Below, piece by piece: positions 1 through 8,911 of a stretch of DNA of 64,000 bases (position 1 is the stretch's first letter; every line of letters begins with the position of its first letter). A program made the position numbers and the translations under genes. The notes under the pieces were generated by a model. The model searched no databases. It saw only the letters and a list, made by a program, of their open reading frames with translations, and was not told the origin of the DNA. This DNA comes from JACKHO01 sp041398745. GTDB lineage: Bacteria > Planctomycetota > Planctomycetia > Planctomycetales > Planctomycetaceae. The stretch covers positions 1 through 64,000 of the forward strand of contig JAWKUB010000011.1 of NCBI GenBank assembly GCA_041398745.1, written 5' to 3'.

Positions 1-756
1 CCGAATGATTTAGATGTCCTCACAGAGACACTAACGGCGGCACAAGCAGAGGAGGACCTGCCGCTCTGGCTGGTGCTGCTGGGACATGGCACATTCGATG
101 GACGTGACACCAAGTTCATTCTGCGCGGCCCCGATTTGACCATCCCGCAGCTCACAGAAATGCTGGCGCCGCAACAGCGTCCGCTGGCAATCATCGGAGC
201 CCATTCCGCCAGTGGTGAACTTATTAAGGAATTGGCCGGGCCAAATCGGGTGATTGTCACCGCGACCAAGAGCCCATCCGAAGTCAACTTTTCCCACTTC
301 GGTGGATTCCTCGTCAAAGCACTGAGTACACCAACATCCGACCTGGACAAAGACCATCAGGTGTCTTTGCTCGAAGGGTTTCTTGTGGCATCGAGAATGA
401 CACAGGAGTTCTATGAAGCCGATGGGCGTCTCGCGACAGAACATGCACTCATGGATGACAGCGGAGATGGCTCCCCCGTTCGCGCCGAGGACTTCCGCGG
501 AATTCAGCCGACCAATCCCGAAATAGCTGACGGGGCACGAGCGCATCAGTGGCATCTCATCCCGAGTGATTCAGAGCGACAACTCCCCGCAGAACTCGTT
601 CAACAGCGCGATGCACTGGAACTCAAGCTGGCGGAATTGCGTCGTCAGAAAGGGGCACTGGGCGAAGAGGAATACTATCAGAAGCTGGAGGTCATTCTCG
701 TTGACCTGGCCAAGCTTATGCAGGGTGTGCCGATTCTACCAGCGAATGCTCCGTAG
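1..756 (+). CDS. Legumain-like (peptidase C13-type) protein, 3' part, catalytic Cys absent
   Basis: The frame is open from base 1, so the gene begins upstream of the window and only the last 251 codons are here. A hydrophobic strand leads into a Gly-His-Gly motif (LLGHGTFDG), followed by a second strand ending IIGAHSASG and a conserved ATKSPSE stretch. This is the layout of clan CD, C13-like domains in planctomycetes, where His-Gly and a Cys form the catalytic dyad. The expected Cys before the Ser-Ala-Ser stretch is missing (Ala/His instead), so the domain is probably not an active protease. An acidic Asp-rich segment (DLDKD, DDSGDG) and a charged helical C-terminal tail follow. The missing N-terminus prevents a full domain call. 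Confidence 0.6.
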   Translation, partial: PNDLDVLTETLTAAQAEEDLPLWLVLLGHGTFDGRDTKFILRGPDLTIPQLTEMLAPQQRPLAIIGAHSASGELIKELAGPNRVIVTATKSPSEVNFSHFGGFLVKALSTPTSDLDKDHQVSLLEGFLVASRMTQEFYEADGRLATEHALMDDSGDGSPVRAEDFRGIQPTNPEIADGARAHQWHLIPSDSERQLPAELVQQRDALELKLAELRRQKGALGEEEYYQKLEVILVDLAKLMQGVPILPANAP

Positions 757-1249
757 TCGCATCATTCGTGATGCGACGCGAGTTGTTCAGGCCCAGCGCG
801 TGTTCCAGCAAGCTGCATCCCGCCCGGAGTAACTGGCGTTTCATGTGCCGGTCCTCCACCGCCGACGCCGCTTCCGCGAAGCAATTGGCAGCATTGAGAG
901 TTAGATTCGAGTTTTCCAACTTGCCGATCGACAAAAAGACTCTCCACGATGAGGGGTTCCGTTATTTGGAATCGTCATGTGAGAGAGTGCATGTCCCGAC
1001 ACTTAACGTGGGACGGCAGAATCAGTCCAAGCCGCAGGCTTTAACTCGATATTCTCGTGTGTTGGGTGAAGTCCGCGTCAAACAGCACGGTGCGTTACGC
1101 AAGTCAATCGACACGAAGGTCAGATCGGCATGGCAGGATTATCCGATTCGCGGACGTAACCCACCATGTTGCGTTGACTTGCTGCACACGCCCTACGAAT
1201 CACATGAATGCATGATTCGGGGCACAAATAGCGAAGAGAATCGGAGCGT
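757..1249. other. Intergenic region carrying one MITE-like repeat copy
   Basis: No convincing gene is seen here. The open frames crossing the region lack family features and overlap the repeat. The main recognisable content is a copy of the ~140-bp dispersed repeat at about 1061-1196. Confidence 0.6.
1061..1196 (+). repeat. Dispersed MITE-like repeat family A, copy 1 (diverged)
   Basis: The segment shares ordered blocks with copies at 4638-5702, 40830-40967 and 48514-48652: GGGTGAAGTCCGCGTCAAAC, GGTGCGTTACGCAAGTC, CGCGGACGTAACCCACC, and GACTTGCTGCACAC then CCCTAC. It is the most diverged intact copy: its left end reads GTTGGGTG where the others have GTAGGGTG. It encodes no protein. Confidence 0.8.
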
Positions 1250-2257
1250 CTATTGCCAGACAGTCGCACTCGCCTGCACAACACGTGCTTCGCGCTGGTC
1301 TTCGGTCTTTTCGAAGTCGGAGCGGTGGGCTCTGATTTCGTCCAGTCCTGCCACGTATTGCTTCTTATGCTTAATGCGGACCGCCTGCATGGCCAGCTCC
1401 TCTGCCTCAGCAAATTCCTGACGGTTCACCGCTGAGAGTGAAAGATTAAACAACGCGGCATCGTTGCCGGGGTTCTCTTCTAATGCCGCGTGCCAGCGTC
1501 GTTCCGCTTCGGCCCAGTCACCGCGCTTCGCGAGTTTGACGCCCTGGCTCACCTCGCGCGATCCCTTTGTGAACCACTGGCTGCGGGCCAGTTTGCACTG
1601 GCACACGCCTTCGTGTGGGGCCAGCATGGTGACAATTTCGTCGACGCATTGATCGGTCAGGTTTTCCAGAACTTCTCCCTGGGTCGGCAAATGGCCGGTG
1701 CCATTGACGTTCTTTCCCTCGAAGTGACGCGAAACTTTTCGCGAGGCCCGCATGTCGCCGGTTTCGACGTCGACCAGTCGAAAGGCGATTGTCACAGTCC
1801 CCTGCCGAACCAGGGTTTGATTCATGCTCAGCCCAATGCCGTTCGACTGTTGCTGAAAACCGTGACCTTTGGTCTGACTGCTGCCCAGTTCGATGTCGGT
1901 GGACTGGAAGGTCTCATCATCACATCGATACTCAACCACTTCACCAAGAATGACCGCGTCAATTCCCGCCTTTCGGGCGGGTTCCACAATGTCTTCCAGG
2001 CGCGGCGTTCCAGCACTGGCCAACTGTACGACCGGCTGAAACTCGCTGCGATCCACCATCGTGTAGAACTCGTTCTCCCAAAGTCTTCCGCTAATTGCCG
2101 TTGCGACCGCCGGCCCGTTTTCGCCCTGGAAATCGAGAACAGTAATTCTGTTCATACCCGTTACGTCGATTTCTGCCGGATGCCACGTATGGACCGTGGC
2201 CATCTGACAGCAACCGGAGGTCAGCAGCAGTGAAAGTACGAGGAGTTGAAGTCGCAT
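1250..2257 (-). CDS. Lipoprotein with CsgG-like N-terminal domain and TPR C-terminus
   Basis: The start at 2257 is chosen because it gives a clean lipoprotein signal (MRLQLLVLSLLLTSGC, lipobox LTSGC); the frame stays open upstream without a signal. About 335 aa. After the lipobox, NRITVLDFQGENGPAVATAI and a following 'FYTMVDRSEFQPV' resemble the CsgG/LpoB-type fold, in which a VLDF strand is followed by a VDRS motif. The last ~100 residues contain TPR-like helices (GDWAEAERRWHAALEENPGN, then NRQEFAEAEELAMQAV). The protein is probably anchored in a membrane facing the periplasm. CsgG itself is an outer-membrane secretion pore, but nothing here shows pore activity or a curli locus, so the role is unknown. 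Confidence 0.7.
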   Translation of the reverse strand: MRLQLLVLSLLLTSGCCQMATVHTWHPAEIDVTGMNRITVLDFQGENGPAVATAISGRLWENEFYTMVDRSEFQPVVQLASAGTPRLEDIVEPARKAGIDAVILGEVVEYRCDDETFQSTDIELGSSQTKGHGFQQQSNGIGLSMNQTLVRQGTVTIAFRLVDVETGDMRASRKVSRHFEGKNVNGTGHLPTQGEVLENLTDQCVDEIVTMLAPHEGVCQCKLARSQWFTKGSREVSQGVKLAKRGDWAEAERRWHAALEENPGNDAALFNLSLSAVNRQEFAEAEELAMQAVRIKHKKQYVAGLDEIRAHRSDFEKTEDQREARVVQASATVWQ

Positions 2258-2584
2258 GAATGGGCAAGGTGGGACAGTTGAGGAGGAAGAGTGGCGGCAA
2301 AGCGCACACCCCCCAACCGGCGACAGGACCGGCCTTATAATCGGTAACATCGGAAATCGGCAAGGTGCCTTCCCAGCAGGACCTGCTCCGTCAGTGGCGA
2401 TTCTCAGATTTACATGGCCACAAACTCGACCACGGACGACTGGAGAAACTGGCGAAGTAGCAGTCTGTTCGAGCTCCCGAGGGCATCAGCGGCAGATCAG
2501 GAGGGGATTGACGTTGATGCATTGCACGTAAGGCGTTACGTTTCGGAATCTTCCACACATTCTGGCCCCAGTTAAGCACCCCCA
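2258..2584. other. Divergent intergenic region between lipoprotein and POT transporter
   Basis: 327 bp between two divergently read genes, so it must carry both promoters. No clear -35/-10 pair, riboswitch or strong dyad was recognised. Confidence 0.4.
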
Positions 2585-4621
2585 ATGGCTGAATACGCAA
2601 CGACGCCCCAGGACACCGACAAAATGCCCGCCGGGATTCCCTACATCATTGGGAACGAAGCGGCGGAACGATTCAGCTACTACGGCATGAGAACGATTCT
2701 TACCGTTTTCATGTTTCGCTATTTGCACCTCATGTCCGCGACCATTCTGCCGGAGATGAGCAAGGCAGAGGCTCAGGAGCATTACCACACGTTTTCTTCG
2801 TGGGTGTACTTCTTCCCGATTTTCGGTGCGATCATTTCTGATGCATTCACGGGGAAGTATCGCATCATTATGTGGGTGTCGGTGCTGTACTGCATTGGCC
2901 ACCTGGCATTGGCCCTCATGGGTGGTCCCGGACTGACTCCGGAGCAGTGGCTCTGGCTGGGACTGTTTCTCATCGCACTGGGTTCAGGGGGAATCAAGCC
3001 TTGCGTGTCCGCTCACGTCGGAGACCAGTTTGGCGAACGTAACAAGCACTATATGGAGCAGGTTTATCAGTGGTTCTACTTCTCCATTAACTTCGGTTCG
3101 ACCCTCTCCACAATCCTTACTCCGTGGCTGCTCGAATGGTACGGCCCGCACATTGCTTTTGGTGTGCCCGGTGTGTTGATGGCTATTGCCACACTCATGT
3201 TCTGGATGGGACGCAACGTGTTCATCCACGTGCCGCCAGCTGGCTCTGTGTTTCTGAAAGAAGTGTTCAGCGCGAAGGGGATTTCGACCATTCTGCGACT
3301 CGGCCTTGTTTACATGGTGATTGCCGTGTTCTGGGCACTGTTCGATCAAACAAGTTCCGCGTGGGTGTTGCAGGCAGAAGATATGAACCTGCGATGGCTG
3401 GGTATGGACTGGCTCCCGTCGCAAATTCAGGTGCTGAATCCCATCCTCGTGATGGTCATGATTCCACTCTTCCAGTTTGTCATTTACCCCTCCGTCGACA
3501 AGGTGTTCAGAATGACGCCGCTGCGGAAAATCTCGATTGGACTGTTCATCATCACGGTCGGCTTTGGACTCTCGGCTGTCGTTCAGCAGTGGATTGATGC
3601 TGGTCAACGCCCCTCAATTGCCTGGCAGTTCTTCGCGTATGTCATCATTACCGCTGCCGAAATCATGGTGTCGATTACCGGCCTGGAGTTCTCCTACGCG
3701 GAATCTCCCAAGTCGATGAAGTCGGTCATAATGGCTGTGTGGCTGTTTTCGGTTTCGCTCGGCAACATCGTGACGGCGGGAGTGAATCACGCGATTCAAG
3801 TGCATGGGATTAACGACGTTGTCAAAGTGGCGAAGGAACTGGACAACACGAAAGAGACGGAAACTCAAGTTGGTGAATGGATCATTCAAAGCCAGCCACT
3901 CGTTGACGCCGGCAAATGGACCGAGCAGAAGGATGGAACGGCAGTCCTCGAAGTCATCATCGCCGGACATGACGGAAAGCACGGAACGGACGACGACATT
4001 CGCCTGACGTTCAACCGCTTTCGCAATTTGCTCGATGTCGAAACGGCTGAGAATTCACAACTGAGCGCCGCGAAAGAGAAGATTGATGCATTCTTTTTCG
4101 AGTCGAATAAAGATGACAAACTGAAAGAAATTCCTTCTGACGAAGAAGGTGCCAGGCTCATTGCGGATATCAAAGACACGGCGGGTCGTGAAATCCATTA
4201 TCACCGCATTACACGTGACCGTTACCGTCTGGTGTCAGACGGACCAGATGGCATCTCACTGACGCCCGACGACGTTGTCCTCGCGGCAACGGTCGAGCGT
4301 GCCGATCCTGAAGAAGCGGAACGTCTGAAAGACAAGCCGTATACCTGGCGTGAAAAGCGGTTAATGGAGCTTCGAGGCGAAGAGGGCGAACGGCAGGTCA
4401 AAGCGGAACGTGGTGAAGCCCCGGAAACCTCAATTGGTGCCGACTTTACTGTCGGCGGCCTTTCAACGTTAGAAGGAGCCGGATACTTCTGGTTCTGGAC
4501 CGCCTGCATGCTTGTGGCCGCAGTGGTGTTCATTCCAATTACGTTCATTTACGGACTGCTCGCACCGGCCAAGAAATCCGAGGCTGATGCGGAAGCAGCA
4601 GCAGAAGCCGCTGCCGAGTAA
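2585..4621 (+). CDS. POT/PTR2-family proton-dependent oligopeptide transporter with ~220-aa insert
   Basis: 678 aa, clearly longer than the ~450-500 aa usual for bacterial POT transporters. The N-terminus carries the family signature GNEAAERFSYYGMRTIL (PTR2 motif 1), followed by SGGIKPCVSAHVGDQF and FYFSINFGS (motif 2 region). These transporters import di- and tripeptides with protons across the inner membrane. Between about residues 410 and 625 there is a hydrophilic insert with two Asp/Gly motifs (GHDGKHGTDDDI and DGPDGISLTPDD). A last membrane helix (YFWFWTACMLVAAVVFIPIT) then follows, and the protein ends in an Ala/Glu-rich tail. Homologues with extra loops are known in planctomycetes, but the role of this insert is unknown. 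Start ATG at 2585. It is transcribed alone. Confidence 0.88.
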   Translation: MAEYATTPQDTDKMPAGIPYIIGNEAAERFSYYGMRTILTVFMFRYLHLMSATILPEMSKAEAQEHYHTFSSWVYFFPIFGAIISDAFTGKYRIIMWVSVLYCIGHLALALMGGPGLTPEQWLWLGLFLIALGSGGIKPCVSAHVGDQFGERNKHYMEQVYQWFYFSINFGSTLSTILTPWLLEWYGPHIAFGVPGVLMAIATLMFWMGRNVFIHVPPAGSVFLKEVFSAKGISTILRLGLVYMVIAVFWALFDQTSSAWVLQAEDMNLRWLGMDWLPSQIQVLNPILVMVMIPLFQFVIYPSVDKVFRMTPLRKISIGLFIITVGFGLSAVVQQWIDAGQRPSIAWQFFAYVIITAAEIMVSITGLEFSYAESPKSMKSVIMAVWLFSVSLGNIVTAGVNHAIQVHGINDVVKVAKELDNTKETETQVGEWIIQSQPLVDAGKWTEQKDGTAVLEVIIAGHDGKHGTDDDIRLTFNRFRNLLDVETAENSQLSAAKEKIDAFFFESNKDDKLKEIPSDEEGARLIADIKDTAGREIHYHRITRDRYRLVSDGPDGISLTPDDVVLAATVERADPEEAERLKDKPYTWREKRLMELRGEEGERQVKAERGEAPETSIGADFTVGGLSTLEGAGYFWFWTACMLVAAVVFIPITFIYGLLAPAKKSEADAEAAAEAAAE

Positions 4622-4746
4622 GGACGAAAGTTTCGAAGGGTGGGTGGAGTCCGCGTAAAACAGGATGGTGCGCTACCAAGTCGTTCAACACGAGACTCAG
4701 AGCGTCATTTCCATGAGGCCTGGTTCGCGGATGTAACCCACCCTAG

Positions 4747-5671
4747 GCTCTGTCCCTTAATTCCAGTTTAGCAGCATTCGGCAAATTGCGATGTGGACCA
4801 TTGCCAGGTAATTGTCGACGATTTTTTCATATCGAGTCGCAACTCGTCGGAACTCTTTGATCCAGCCAATGGCTCGCTCGATGATGTTGCGGGATCGATA
4901 TTTGTGTTTGTCGAAATGGTCGTGTTTCGTTTCATTGGAGCGTGTGGGAATGACGTCTTCAATGCCCAGTTTGTTGATGTATTGGCGAATGCCTGTCGAA
5001 CTGTACGCTTTGTCGCCAGCGAGTGCTTCTGGACGCTTGTTCCTTCTGAAAGTGTTGATCAGACAGGCGTTCATGACGTTTTCAAATTCTGGAGCTTCAT
5101 TACGTTGTCCTGGAGTTGCAATCACTCCCAGCGGAATGCCTTGGCCATCCGTCAGAAAATGGAGCTTCGTGGTGTAACCTCCGCGAGACCGCCCCAAGGC
5201 GTGTTTTTCTGCGTTTTCTTGGGCTGTTTCGTCTTCTTTCGGTGCGCCCGCAGCAACGCGATGTGCCCGGATGACCGTCCCATCCACACACCACAACTCG
5301 AAATCAATTTCACCTGCTTTCAAGATTCGACCAATCAAGGCTTCGTAGATCGACTGCCAGAGACCTGACTTCACCCATCGCCGAAAACGATTGTAGACCG
5401 TTTTGGATTTGCCGAATTCCTCCGGAAGATCTTGCCAGGGAATTCCGGTATGCAGGACAAAAAAATGCCGCTGATCACTTGCCGATGGGGCCGCCAGGGG
5501 CGACCAGGCCGAGAAGGACGCTCCTCAGGCAAGAACTTCTCAATTGCATTCCATTCCGAATCTGTCAAATTATGACGCGACATCTGGCTCCTCCTTGAGC
5601 ATCTGTGGTAAGAAACTCTCGGAGGTTGTCAGATGCCGCCTCTCTACGAAATAGCAATTAAGGGACAGAGC
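4747..5671 (-). mobile_element. IS5-family (IS427-like group) insertion sequence, complete
   Basis: 925 bp. The ends are a perfect 16-bp terminal inverted repeat, GCTCTGTCCCTTAATT at 4747-4762 and its complement at 5656-5671. The element is flanked by direct CTAG repeats (4743-4746 and 5672-5675), the target duplication typical of this group. It contains one transposase gene split into two frames. Perfect ends, intact target duplication and intact DDE residues suggest recent arrival. It sits inside repeat family A copy 2. Confidence 0.93.
4757..5583 (-). CDS. IS5-family DDE transposase made by -1 frameshift (ORF A + ORF B)
   Basis: ORF A (5583-5371) starts MSRHNLTDSEWNAIEKFLPE, the usual helix-turn-helix N-terminus of the IS427 group. 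After GIF the zero frame drifts into unrelated residues. The -1 frame reads FVLHTGIPWQDLPEEFGKSK and continues into ORF B (ending at 4757), which is the family sequence. The switch falls on a run of seven T (plus-strand A7 at 5459-5465), a typical slippery site, so a fused product of about 275 aa is expected. ORF B shows the catalytic triad context: CVDGTVIRAH (first Asp), AGDKAYSS (second Asp) and IERAIGWIKEFRRVATRYEK (Glu). A one-base deletion in the T run is the alternative to programmed slippage. Confidence 0.88.
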
Positions 5672-5756
5672 CTAGTATGGCGACTTGCTGCACACACCCT
5701 TCGAAATCGACTCTGTCAATTAATGAACGGGTAACGCGAAAGCAGAATGCAATTCG

Positions 5757-6962
5757 ATGAAACTGCGCCGATTGCCGGAGGACTTTCGCGTTGAAGAATG
5801 CACAGCGTTTCCGCTGAGCGAGCAGGGAACGCATGCCGTTTATCGACTCGAAAAGCGGAGCATTGGCACGCCCGAAGCCATCGACCAAATTCTACGTAAA
5901 TGGAATGTCGCCCGTAATCGAGTCTCCTACGGCGGAATGAAAGATCGTCATGCCGTCACGACGCAATGGGTGACCATTCGCAACGGCATGTCCAAGTCAC
6001 TGAAGCTCGCCGACTTCTCGCTGGAGTACATTGGCCGAAGTCAGCGACCGTTTACGGCGAACGACATTGCCGGAAACAAGTTTGAAATTGTCATCCGCTC
6101 CGTCTCAGACGATGAGGTACAGCGTGCGCTGGAAGTGGTACCCGACGTTCAACGCACGGGAGTTCCCAACTACTTTGACGACCAACGTTTTGGCTCACTT
6201 ACGCCTGAGGGCGAATTCATTGCGGCGGCCTGGCTGAAGAAAGATTACGAACGCGCCCTGTGGCTGACATTTGCCGCGTACAACACGCATGACCGCCCCG
6301 ATGAACGGAAGCAGAAAGAACTTCTGCGGGACAACTGGGGGAACTGGTCCGCCTGCAAAGCTGCACTGGACCGTTCGCATCGCCGCAGCATTATCACATT
6401 CCTGGACGATCGTCCCGGAGACTTTCGCGGAGCCTGGGCACGTGTTCGTCCCGACATGCGGAGTCTCTACCTCTCTGCATTTCAAAGTCACTTATGGAAT
6501 GAAATCCTCGTAGCCCTGCTGAAGCAGCACTGCCCGGCTGGCTGCCTCATCCCCTATTCGCTCAAACACTCGGAAGTCCTGTTCTTCCATGACTTGAAAC
6601 CTGAACTGCTGCAGCAAATCACGGACGTTAGTCTGCCGCTTCCCTCGGGACGGCACAAACTCGAATCAGGGCCGGTTACTGACCTTGTCGTCGAAACATT
6701 GGCAGCGCACGGATGGACCATGGACGAACTGAAGGTCCGTTATCCCAAGGACAGTTTTCTGTCCAAGTCATGGCGACAGGCCATCATTCGAATAGCCGAT
6801 CTCACCGCCGCCATTGACGTTGATGAACTGTCACCGCAGCGAAAGAAGCTGACGCTGACATTCACGCTTCCACGCGGTTCCTACGCGACAATTCTCATCA
6901 AGCGACTCACCAACGTGGCTGAACAGGCGATGGACGATGTCGACTCGTCAGAGGACTTCTGA
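5757..6962 (+). CDS. truD: tRNA pseudouridine(13) synthase TruD
   Basis: 401 aa with the TruD hallmark YGGMKDRHAVTTQW near residue 60; Asp63 matches the catalytic Asp of the GxKDRHA motif. Other family segments are RPFTANDIAGNKFEIVIR, GVPNYFDDQRFG and SAFQSHLWNEIL. The enzyme isomerises U13 of tRNA-Glu in E. coli. The C-terminus LTLTFTLPRGSYATILIKRL is the end of the TRUD core. Start ATG at 5757, just after the interrupted repeat, so the local promoter region has been altered by the IS. It ends well before the convergent sulfatase. An acidic tail (DDVDSSEDF) is unremarkable. Confidence 0.95.
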   Translation: MKLRRLPEDFRVEECTAFPLSEQGTHAVYRLEKRSIGTPEAIDQILRKWNVARNRVSYGGMKDRHAVTTQWVTIRNGMSKSLKLADFSLEYIGRSQRPFTANDIAGNKFEIVIRSVSDDEVQRALEVVPDVQRTGVPNYFDDQRFGSLTPEGEFIAAAWLKKDYERALWLTFAAYNTHDRPDERKQKELLRDNWGNWSACKAALDRSHRRSIITFLDDRPGDFRGAWARVRPDMRSLYLSAFQSHLWNEILVALLKQHCPAGCLIPYSLKHSEVLFFHDLKPELLQQITDVSLPLPSGRHKLESGPVTDLVVETLAAHGWTMDELKVRYPKDSFLSKSWRQAIIRIADLTAAIDVDELSPQRKKLTLTFTLPRGSYATILIKRLTNVAEQAMDDVDSSEDF

Positions 6963-6987
6963 ACTGCGAGTGACGTGAGTTCCCAAA

Positions 6988-7127
6988 GTAGGCCGGACCG
7001 CAGGCCGCACAGGACCGCCGGAACTGCGCAAACCGCTGCCACACGAATATCGATCTATCGCCGTGTTGTTCCGCGTCTCACAGGCCGGAGTTCCGGCAAC
7101 GCTTTGGTTTGCTTCGGTCCGGCCTAC
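6988..7127. repeat. Inverted repeat between truD and sulfatase
   Basis: GTAGGCCGGACC at 6988-6999 is exactly complementary to GGTCCGGCCTAC at 7116-7127. The arms enclose ~115 bp that also contain GCAGGCCGCAC and CACAGGCCGGAG. The pair lies between the convergent ends of truD and the sulfatase gene. It could be a bidirectional termination structure or a small non-autonomous element; there is no T run next to the arms. Confidence 0.6.
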
Positions 7128-7132
7128 GGGCG

Positions 7133-8911
7133 TCAATTCTTGGTCACGTAAACAAAGTATGCCCCGAACTGCTCGCCGTCTTTCGTTTCGAAGAGCGTCG
7201 TCAGGCGGGTCTTACCTTTGGGGAGTGTGGTTGTGATGACGACCTCGACTGGGTTGCCCTGGATGTCCTGCGTCAGTTCCTGGTTGGCGATTCTTAGAAT
7301 GGCTTTCACTGGTTGAATCGCTTTACCGGGCACTGTTCGATAGGCTCGCTCACCTGGAACAGGATCACCGGCGGGTAGAGCGTCCTTGATGGCAGCCCCG
7401 GTTTCTAATGGCCAGCGATGCAGTCGGAATGTGTATTCTCCTGCTTCAACTATGTTGACGTTCCAGAACCCGGTGTTTTGTTCGCCGTTCATGGCACTGC
7501 GAACCTGTCCCTGATTCCACGGTGTCATTTGCGTGGTAATCCAGTCGTGTGAGGTCAGCCGTGCGGGATTATCACTGGGATGTCCCAAAGAAATGGCGGC
7601 ATCTTGTGAGAAGCTTGGTTCGAGGTCAGCCCACCATGCCTCATAAAAATCTCGCAATCGCTCCACGACTTCGGGATGTCCCGACGCGACGTCACTCTTC
7701 TGGCCGGGATCGAGTTTGATTTGATAGAGCTCTTTCCCGTTAATCAGCCGCCAGTCCGCTGTCATGACCGAACTCTTTCGCCACTTAATGGGATCTTTCA
7801 CGCGTTGCGAGTCGGTCACGAGAATTCGATCTGGCCATTCTTTGTCCTCAGCATAGAGCAGTGGCTTCAAACTGGTGCCATCGAATTTGACTCCCTGGGG
7901 AGCGTCGATTTCGCACAAATCAATCAACGTTGGCAGCACGTCGACGTGAGCGGTGAGTTGTGTGACATCCCATCCGCCGCCGAGTTTGCCGTTCGGCCAG
8001 CGCACAAAGAACGGGACTCGGTGACCACCATCGTATTCACTCCCTTTCCCGTCACGCATGTCCGCGTTGAACACGCGCCATCCTGATGAGGAACCGTTGT
8101 CGGTGGTGAAAATGAAAATCGTATTCTCCGCAATTCCTTCTTCTTCCAGAAAGGCCCGCAATGCGCCGACATTCTCATCGATGTTTGCGATCATACCGAA
8201 GAAGTTCGCCACGTGCGGTGACTGGTCTTTGTAGGGCGCACTATACTTCTCTGGGCAATGCATGGGGCCGTGCGGCGCGTTCGACGCGATGTATGCCAGA
8301 AACGGCTTGTCGGCATCGATCTGTGATTTAATGAAGCGTTTCGCGTAGTCAAAGAAGACGTCAGTGCAGAATCCTTTGACTGGCGTCGGCGTGCCGTTGT
8401 GCCAATAGCTGCCGTCGAAGTAGGCGTTGTCCCAGAAGTCGGGGGTCTGTCCCACGCCACCTCCACCGTGTCGCATGACTTCAGTGTAACCCCGGTCTTC
8501 CGGACGGTAGGGATAATTGTCTCCCAGGTGCCATTTGCCAAACATTCCAGTGGCATAACCGGCATCTTTGAAGACCTGTCCCATGGTGACTTCATTCGAC
8601 CGCAACATGCTGCGTCCCATAATGGTGTGCCACACTCCCGTGCGATTCGTCCAGTGCCCGGTTAAGAACGCCGAACGCGTCGGTGAGCACGTCGGGGAGA
8701 CGTGGTAATCAGTCAGCCGCACCGACTCTCCATGCAGCTTGTCAATGTTTGGCGTGTTCAAAACCGGGTTCCCATGACACGACAAGTCGCCGTAGCCCTG
8801 GTCATCGGTAATGACAATGACAACGTTTGGTTTCCCGGCAGCGAATAGCGGACCAACCTGTGCAACGAGAATGAATGTGCAGAGAGCAATCAGCGAACGG
8901 CGGACGGGCAT
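7133..8911 (-). CDS. Secreted sulfatase (arylsulfatase type)
   Basis: The start at 8911 gives a signal peptide (MPVRRSLIALCTFILVAQVGPLFAA); the frame runs further upstream without one. 592 aa. The N-terminal catalytic domain has NVVIVITDDQGYGDLSCHG (metal-binding Asp pair) and the modification motif C75-S-P-T-R79, where Cys becomes formylglycine. FGKWHLGD and TTDNGSS follow as in family S1 sulfatases. A C-terminal ~130-residue beta-rich module (from about WITTQMTPWNQGQ) is shared by many planctomycete sulfatases and may bind substrate. The likely role is removing sulfate esters from polysaccharides outside the cytoplasm; the substrate cannot be told. The maturase is not in this window. Monocistronic and convergent with truD. 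Confidence 0.93.
   Translation of the reverse strand: MPVRRSLIALCTFILVAQVGPLFAAGKPNVVIVITDDQGYGDLSCHGNPVLNTPNIDKLHGESVRLTDYHVSPTCSPTRSAFLTGHWTNRTGVWHTIMGRSMLRSNEVTMGQVFKDAGYATGMFGKWHLGDNYPYRPEDRGYTEVMRHGGGGVGQTPDFWDNAYFDGSYWHNGTPTPVKGFCTDVFFDYAKRFIKSQIDADKPFLAYIASNAPHGPMHCPEKYSAPYKDQSPHVANFFGMIANIDENVGALRAFLEEEGIAENTIFIFTTDNGSSSGWRVFNADMRDGKGSEYDGGHRVPFFVRWPNGKLGGGWDVTQLTAHVDVLPTLIDLCEIDAPQGVKFDGTSLKPLLYAEDKEWPDRILVTDSQRVKDPIKWRKSSVMTADWRLINGKELYQIKLDPGQKSDVASGHPEVVERLRDFYEAWWADLEPSFSQDAAISLGHPSDNPARLTSHDWITTQMTPWNQGQVRSAMNGEQNTGFWNVNIVEAGEYTFRLHRWPLETGAAIKDALPAGDPVPGERAYRTVPGKAIQPVKAILRIANQELTQDIQGNPVEVVITTTLPKGKTRLTTLFETKDGEQFGAYFVYVTKN

Larger units (their letters stand above)
4638..5702 (+). 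repeat. Dispersed repeat family A, copy 2, split by an IS5-family element
   Basis: The left part (4638-4746) has GGGTGGGTGGAGTCCGCG through GCGGATGTAACCCACC. The right part (5676-5702) resumes with TATGGCGACTTGCTGCAC and ACACCCT. Removing 4747-5671 and one CTAG restores a copy co-linear with the other three. Confidence 0.85.

Noticed and set aside
768..1421. 217-codon frame after the first gene
   Set aside because: It runs through repeat A and into the antisense of the CsgG-like gene; no family features.
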